From the NCBI GenBank assembly GCA_012862575.1, contig BLSF01000168.1, forward strand, positions 1,956 through 12,976: a DNA stretch of 11,021 nt, in the 5' to 3' direction. A program made the position numbers and the translations under genes. Positions 6,844 through 11,021 of this stretch are shown here, in pieces (within the stretch, counting starts at the first letter, position 1; every line of letters begins with the position of its first letter). Under the pieces are notes generated by a model. The model was not told the origin of the DNA, made no database searches, and saw only the letters and a program-made list of their open reading frames with translations. This DNA comes from Parietichytrium sp. I65-24A. Lineage: Eukaryota > Sar > Bigyra > Thraustochytrida > Thraustochytriidae.

Positions 6844-6931
6844 TCAACCAGTTCTCCCAGAACGATCTTTTGTTCGCCAGCACCAGCTGAACCTCCCACT
6901 GTTCACTTTCATTCGCTGACCCCAATGCGTT
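6844..6931. repeat. 88-bp tandem duplication, copy 2
   Basis: Repeat of 6755-6842. The sequence continues past 6931 into the 5' flank of the glycosyltransferase gene (CCGCTCCCAAAC...). Confidence 0.93.
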
Positions 6932-7548
6932 CCGCTCCCAAACTTACACGTCGATGCTGCTGGGTCGCGAAGTAAGCTACCCCCAAGCACTAGCTAGCAA
7001 GTACTACCGGTCCCACTCGCCGTTTGTCCTCGCGTACCAGCATACCCGCAGTAACATACGGCCCTTAAGGCTAGCTCGGCTTAAGGTGAGCGTAGCTGAA
7101 GAACTGAATCGGCACCCAGCACCCAGCAACCAGCACCCAGCAACGCTCCGATAGGTCGCGATAGATCGCAACGAGTTAGTCAATGAGAGAGGATCTGTGA
7201 AGGAGAAAAGCGAAGAAGTGAAGAAGAGAAGGAGGAATTGTTCTTCTATTGGAAGTGCATTTGTTTTTTTTGGTTGTTGCAAATCGTCCGCGCACAAGGT
7301 TGCTCTAGCTAGCTAGCTAGCTTTGCAAGTTCAAAGCTCTAGCTAGTGTTGCTTTGGTTTCTTGGAACTTTGGGGAAGATTGAAAAAGATTGGCGAGGTC
7401 TTGTGTGATTGTTTGGCTCTTCGAAAGCCAGCGTATAGCGTGGGGTCTCGATCTTGATCTTTGTCTGTTTGATATTCATTGTCGTTCTGTGGGAGTTCTT
7501 GCACGTTGCGGTGATTCCACTGTGGAAGTGTGTTGATTTGTTCGTAAG
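6932..7548 (+). promoter_or_regulatory. Upstream region of the GT60 gene
   Basis: No gene is seen here. The stretch holds a hairpin CCTTAAG/CTTAAGG (7063-7069 with 7080-7086), ending at a donor-like AAG|GTGAGC (7086), a CACCCAGCA-type tandem run (7113-7143), and CTAG repeats (7305-7322). A 5'-UTR intron using the 7086 donor is conceivable, with an acceptor such as GCTCTAG near 7308, but the sequence alone cannot show it. Promoter function is by position. Confidence 0.4.
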
Positions 7549-9468
7549 ATGCGGGCGAGTCGCAACAATGTCGAGAGATGGCGTAAGACGCAAGCGAACG
7601 CTCGTCGGAAGAAAGGTGGAGGGTTGTGTTCTACGCCCAGACTGCTTACTTGCTGCGCGTTCTTCGCCACTGTGGTTGCCCTGGTTCAATTGATTGCCTT
7701 GCTCTTTCGCACCGCGAACGAGGTCCCGAGTGAAGGCTCTGTCAGCGATCGTGGGGTGAAGCTGTCGAGAACGGGGCTTCGCGAACAGCGGCTTGGCGGA
7801 GCTATGCCGGGAGGCTCTCAGGATTCTTTGCCATTGGACTACACTCCGCCAAAGATTCACCAGAATGGACCCGATCCGAACGTGGAGGAGCTCATGCTGA
7901 GGTTGAGAAACGCACTTGCGCCATTCCAGAAGCGCTATCTCGAGTCCATTGGTGAGGAGATCCCGCCTTCCCAACCATGCGACGACTGGATTGATGGCGA
8001 GCCGGAACCGGTGCCTGGGTATCTTTCTGGGTGCCCTTCCGAGTCTGGCTGTGAGCGAATTCTAGAGATAGGCGAGGCTATTGCAAGGTGCAAAGAGGTC
8101 CCAGATTGCGGCGGTCTTACACTCGTGGACGGCAAACTGGAGCTCCGGGAAGCCACCACACCGTCCAAGTCCGAGTCGGGTGAAACCAGTATTGTGTTAA
8201 GACGGCGATGTTTGACAGGTCCCCGCCCAGGTCAGCGCGCTAGAGCAGAAGATGTCTGGGAGGCATTCCGCACGACCATGGAAGCTGCACTCGACGACGA
8301 GACGCTGAATCTTGATACTCAGTACGACACTCGGGAGGATGATACGATCTACCTTTCCATCTCCACTTACCGAGACAAAACTTGTCCTTACACTCTGCGA
8401 AACGCGTTCCGCAATGCTAAGCGCCCAGATCGACTGTTCGTCGGCATTGTGCAGCAAAACTGCAACGTGCAAAATTGTTTCACTGGTACTGGGTGGGGGA
8501 ATACACGTCGATGGGTACCGCAGGACGGCCCAGATCCCGACTGTGTCTCAGAGTTCTGCGCCGTTAACCCGCAAATCTGCGAGAATCAAATCAGAATCCT
8601 CCGCCTTGGCGAGCGCGAGGCATACGGTCCGTTCTTTGGCCGCTATCTCAATAGCAAGCTGTATCGCGGCGAGAACTACTTTCTTCAGATTGATGCTCAC
8701 ACGCAGTTTAGGAAAGATTGGGACTATTGGATGATCAAGCAAATGAAGGACACGCCAAGCTACCCGTACTCGGTCATCTCCAACTATCCACCAGGTGGGG
8801 ACCCAACCAGCAAAGAGACATGGGAGCCTCCAACTGACTCGGAGCTCAGTTCGGAAAAGTTGCCAAACGCGTTGTGCGGCTGCACCTTTGAGGATGCCGG
8901 AGGCGAGCATAACACGGTTCGTCTCCAAGAAACTAGGCGAAGTCGCGGAAACGGGGTGGATCCTAGCGTGCCGCACCACAGCGCCTTTGTTGCAGCCGGG
9001 TTTCTCGTGGCGCACGGGTCCATCGTCAATAACGTGGGTTTCGACCCCTTCATGCCGTATCTCTTCATGGGTGAAGAAATCTCGCTAAGCATTCGATTCT
9101 GGACGAACGGATACGACATTTACGCACCAAGCGTGGACGTGTTGCGACATGAATATGTGCGCAAAGAGAGTCCCAAGTTCTGGGAGAGCGTGACGATGAT
9201 TTTCGATAACGGGGGCATACATAACCAACTGACAGATATAATTATCCCACGCGTCCAGCAGCTTGTGGGCTGGAGAGACAGCGGTGCACGGATTGAGTCC
9301 GTTTTCACCCGCCTGGACAAGTACCACTGCGGCAAGAAGAGAACCGCTCAGCAGTTTGTGCGGACCATGAACATCCAGGTCAAGTCGCTTACCCAAAGCC
9401 CGCCAAAGTGGTGTATCGCTGGGCTGGATCAGCCAGAGTCTACCTCCACAATTCTTGGTGGGCTCTAA
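7549..9468 (+). CDS. GT60-type polypeptide N-acetylglucosaminyltransferase, type II membrane protein
   Basis: A single frame of 639 residues runs from the ATG at 7549 (A at -3) to TAA at 9466-9468. A basic N-tail (1-32) precedes one hydrophobic segment at ~33-53 (TCCAFFATVVALVQLIALLF), a type II signal anchor typical of Golgi enzymes. Residues 144-222 form a Cys-containing stem module (C144, C163, C169, C181, C187, C221; CKEVPDCGGLT) resembling PAN/apple-like folds. The catalytic domain spans ~266-590 and matches the GlcNAc/GT60 family: IYLSISTYRDKTCPYTLRNAF, a DxD-like metal motif Asp-Ala-His at 382-384 in FLQIDAHTQF, then SAFVAAGFLVAHGSIV and FMGEEISLSIRFWTNGYD (505-523). The family transfers GlcNAc from UDP-GlcNAc to Ser/Thr or hydroxyproline of proteins. 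The membrane anchor suggests Golgi targets instead of a cytosolic Skp1-type role. Family assignment is strong; the acceptor is unknown. Confidence 0.92.
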   Translation: MRASRNNVERWRKTQANARRKKGGGLCSTPRLLTCCAFFATVVALVQLIALLFRTANEVPSEGSVSDRGVKLSRTGLREQRLGGAMPGGSQDSLPLDYTPPKIHQNGPDPNVEELMLRLRNALAPFQKRYLESIGEEIPPSQPCDDWIDGEPEPVPGYLSGCPSESGCERILEIGEAIARCKEVPDCGGLTLVDGKLELREATTPSKSESGETSIVLRRRCLTGPRPGQRARAEDVWEAFRTTMEAALDDETLNLDTQYDTREDDTIYLSISTYRDKTCPYTLRNAFRNAKRPDRLFVGIVQQNCNVQNCFTGTGWGNTRRWVPQDGPDPDCVSEFCAVNPQICENQIRILRLGEREAYGPFFGRYLNSKLYRGENYFLQIDAHTQFRKDWDYWMIKQMKDTPSYPYSVISNYPPGGDPTSKETWEPPTDSELSSEKLPNALCGCTFEDAGGEHNTVRLQETRRSRGNGVDPSVPHHSAFVAAGFLVAHGSIVNNVGFDPFMPYLFMGEEISLSIRFWTNGYDIYAPSVDVLRHEYVRKESPKFWESVTMIFDNGGIHNQLTDIIIPRVQQLVGWRDSGARIESVFTRLDKYHCGKKRTAQQFVRTMNIQVKSLTQSPPKWCIAGLDQPESTSTILGGL

Positions 9469-9699
9469 ACATGGAATTCGAGCGACGTAGACAGAGTTTC
9501 TTGTCGCATCGATTCGATTGCTTCCCTTTTTATGTCGCGGGTGACGGCATAAGCCGTTCACAGCGTTTCCATCTCCTCGCCCTTGTGTGCATACGCGAAG
9601 TGGTGCATAGTATACCTCCACAATCTAGATTTCAATTTTCCCCAACCTTTCATTGTACGTCTACAACTATTCCGAACTTACTCTGTCTTGGCATAGTGT
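9469..9699 (+). other. 3' flank of the GT60 gene
   Basis: About 230 bp between the glycosyltransferase stop codon and the first copy of the paired repeat. No canonical AATAAA was seen and no gene is evident. Confidence 0.4.
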
Positions 9700-9857
9700 A
9701 ATCGTTTGATACTTGAGCGGAGAGGGTGTGCCACGAGTCCAGCGTCAAGCTTGCCGCTGCGAAAGGAACCCACGATCACCACTCGAGAAAGAGTCGGAGA
9801 ACTACGCTAGACCCTGTGCACACGATATTAAAGAATTTTGATAGCTCCTACTTCTAA
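9700..9857 (+). repeat. Paired direct repeat, copy 1, with foldable 98-nt core
   Basis: The segment AATCGTTTGATAC...CCTACTTCTAA recurs at 10189-10350. The core 9726-9823 can fold: GTGTGC (9726-9731) with GCACAC (9818-9823), a symmetric 5+5 internal loop, then GTCCAGCG (9737-9744) with CGCTAGAC (9805-9812, one mismatch), closing a 60-nt loop that contains a small hairpin ACTC/GAGT (9781-9784 with 9791-9794). The core matches copy 2 at about 91% with no indel, while the flanks carry indels. It could be a structured non-coding RNA, a short dispersed repeat, or a regulatory element. It has no coding frame. Confidence 0.6.
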
Positions 9858-10188
9858 CCTTGGAACAAGAGATTGATTTTCTCTCTTGGAGTCTGGTCGC
9901 AGGGGAGTAAATGAGGATCAGCCTCGCGCGAAAGAATTAAGATCGTCAGATCTTGGCTTTGACTTTGAAGTCGTCGATCGGGTCCAATTTATGTCCATAG
10001 TGACGACGAGTATGCAGCGTTCAGGTTAATGTACGGCCTGAACTAAATGACGGTCGGTACAGTTTCAGGCTCTGTTGGACTCACAGTCAGTCAGGACTAG
10101 TTCGAGTCGCTCGGGCGGAATGTTCGACGAGCTTTATCGGAGTGAAGCTTCCATGCCGGCAAGCGGACGACAGATATGCTGCCTCTGC
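9858..10188. other. Spacer between the paired repeats with small hairpins
   Basis: No gene is seen. Perfect hairpins are AAGATC-GTCA-GATCTT (9939-9954) and GTTCAGG...CCTGAAC (10019-10025 with 10037-10043, 11-nt loop). The tRNA, U-snRNA and SRP-type signatures I looked for are absent. If the flanking repeats were terminal repeats of a mobile element, this would be its interior, but it encodes nothing recognisable. Confidence 0.4.
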
Positions 10189-10350
10189 AATCGTTTGATA
10201 CTCGAGCGAGAGGGTGTGCCATGAGTCCAGCGTCAAGCTCGCCGCTGCGAAAGGAACCCACGATCATCACTCGAGTAAGAGTCAAAGGAGTGCGCTAGAC
10301 CCTGTGCACACAATTTCGAAGAATCTTGCTTTTTTAATTCCTACTTCTAA
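10189..10350 (+). repeat. Paired direct repeat, copy 2, with foldable 98-nt core
   Basis: Second copy of 9700-9857, 488-489 bp downstream in the same orientation. The core 10214-10311 keeps both stems: GTGTGC (10214-10219) with GCACAC (10306-10311), and GTCCAGCG (10225-10232) with CGCTAGAC (10293-10300). Internal loops (5+5) and inner loop (60 nt) have the same lengths as in copy 1. Substitutions fall in the loops and none in the two outer stems; the inner ACTC/GAGT hairpin (10269-10272 with 10279-10282) is also kept. An ATG at 10214-10477 opens an 87-codon frame here, but it is not conserved as a protein in copy 1 and resembles nothing known. Confidence 0.6.
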
Positions 10351-11021
10351 AATGGCAATCTCATACTCTAGTCTAGCTAGGAAGAAGCAAGATACATTTG
10401 GGACAGTAATTCAACATACTGTCAGCAGTTACTTTCGGCACTTACCACCCTTAAAACATGCTTTACTAAAACAATAGCAAACAGAGAAGAAGGTGGGCGC
10501 GGGAAATTCGCGCAGACTTAAGAGCTTTTTAAAGAGACGGGTAAGACCTCGTACACACCTTTGGCTTGACAGTTTGTTGTAAGTTTGTTGAGGACAAATG
10601 CCGTCCTGTGAGGGGGGGGAAAGCATGAAAATTGATTCCTTGTGTTCAGCTGAACTACCACCTCATCCTAACCACGACAATAGCAGTGAGAGAGGTCCAG
10701 TACGCCTAAGTATACTTAGTTATACTACGATAACTGTAGCCGCCAATGTTCTTCTCTTGAAATGTACCGAAGAAGAATCTTAATGTGTGCACGACAATTT
10801 GCGACTATCGTAAACGATAACATCGTCTTACCGCGCGCAGAACAAGTTCTGGACCGTCACGTTCTACTTTAATGGGTAGCGGAGGGATTACGAGAACCGT
10901 GAGAACCGGACCGGGATACTCTTTTGAATTTTGAATTTTGAAGGATACCAGCGATGGAGATGTTTCACAACGACTGTGAATGAGTAGAATGACAAGATGG
11001 AATGAAAGATGAAGATGAAGA
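10351..11021. other. Non-coding right end, no gene recognised
   Basis: I see no supported gene in these 670 bp. Small features are a perfect 14-bp palindrome CTAAGTATACTTAG (10706-10719), an inverted repeat TATCGT-AA-ACGATA (10806-10819), a TTTTGAA-type tandem run (10922-10941) and a GATGAA-rich end (11007-11021). The short open frames here look random. Confidence 0.5.

Noticed and set aside
9700-10350. Terminal-repeat retrotransposon in miniature (LTR-like ends)
   Set aside because: The repeats lack clear TG...CA ends, no primer-binding site follows copy 1, and no target-site duplication is visible; not excluded by a genome-wide search I cannot run.
1-11021. CRISPR arrays, bacterial operons, riboswitches or defence systems
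   Set aside because: The window is eukaryotic by gene content and splicing, and no regularly spaced repeat-spacer pattern was seen.

Overview
The window is nuclear DNA of a eukaryote, most likely a unicellular one. Genes contain short introns (252 and 138 bp by my models), there are no bacterial ribosome binding sites or operons, start codons mostly have a purine at -3 and G at +4, and the recognisable families are eukaryotic: C2H2 zinc fingers, a splicing-factor SPF45-like motif, WD40-like repeats, SYLF and WW domains, and a type II membrane glycosyltransferase of family GT60. The compact, GC-rich genes with few introns would suit a red microalga such as Porphyridium, but that is a guess from style, not something the sequence proves.

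Layout from left to right. (1) Positions 1-316, minus strand: 5' part of a tandem C2H2 zinc-finger gene that runs off the left edge. (2) 317-589: short shared upstream region between divergent genes. (3) 590-1144, plus strand: a two-exon, 100-residue protein like the N-terminal motif of splicing factor SPF45/RBM17/DRT111, with a probable GC-AG intron full of TTG repeats. (4) 2915-1161, minus strand: a two-exon WD40-like protein whose stop lies only 16 bp from the stop of gene 3. Heptameric minisatellites lie upstream of it. (5) 4382-3387, minus strand: a SYLF domain followed by two WW domains. (6) 4383-7548: a long non-coding stretch dominated by a 1.2-kb near-perfect tandem duplication (4317-5530 and 5534-6769) and an 88-bp one (6755-6842 and 6844-6931). 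Each junction carries a single N, so both look like unmerged contig-end overlaps, the first perhaps between haplotypes, and not real duplications. (7) 7549-9468, plus strand: an intact 639-residue GT60-type N-acetylglucosaminyltransferase with a membrane anchor and a cysteine-rich stem. (8) 9469-11021: no gene seen. It holds two direct copies of a ~160-bp repeat with a length-conserved 98-nt foldable core, a spacer with small hairpins, and short palindromes.

The genes do not form a pathway: they are adjacent housekeeping-type eukaryotic genes for transcription or RNA processing, membrane or actin traffic, and Golgi glycosylation. The observations most worth a second look are the N-flanked duplications, the paired structured repeat, the stand-alone SPF45-like protein with its GC-AG intron, and the SYLF-WW-WW architecture. 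I found no clear previously undescribed system; the paired repeat is the closest candidate.
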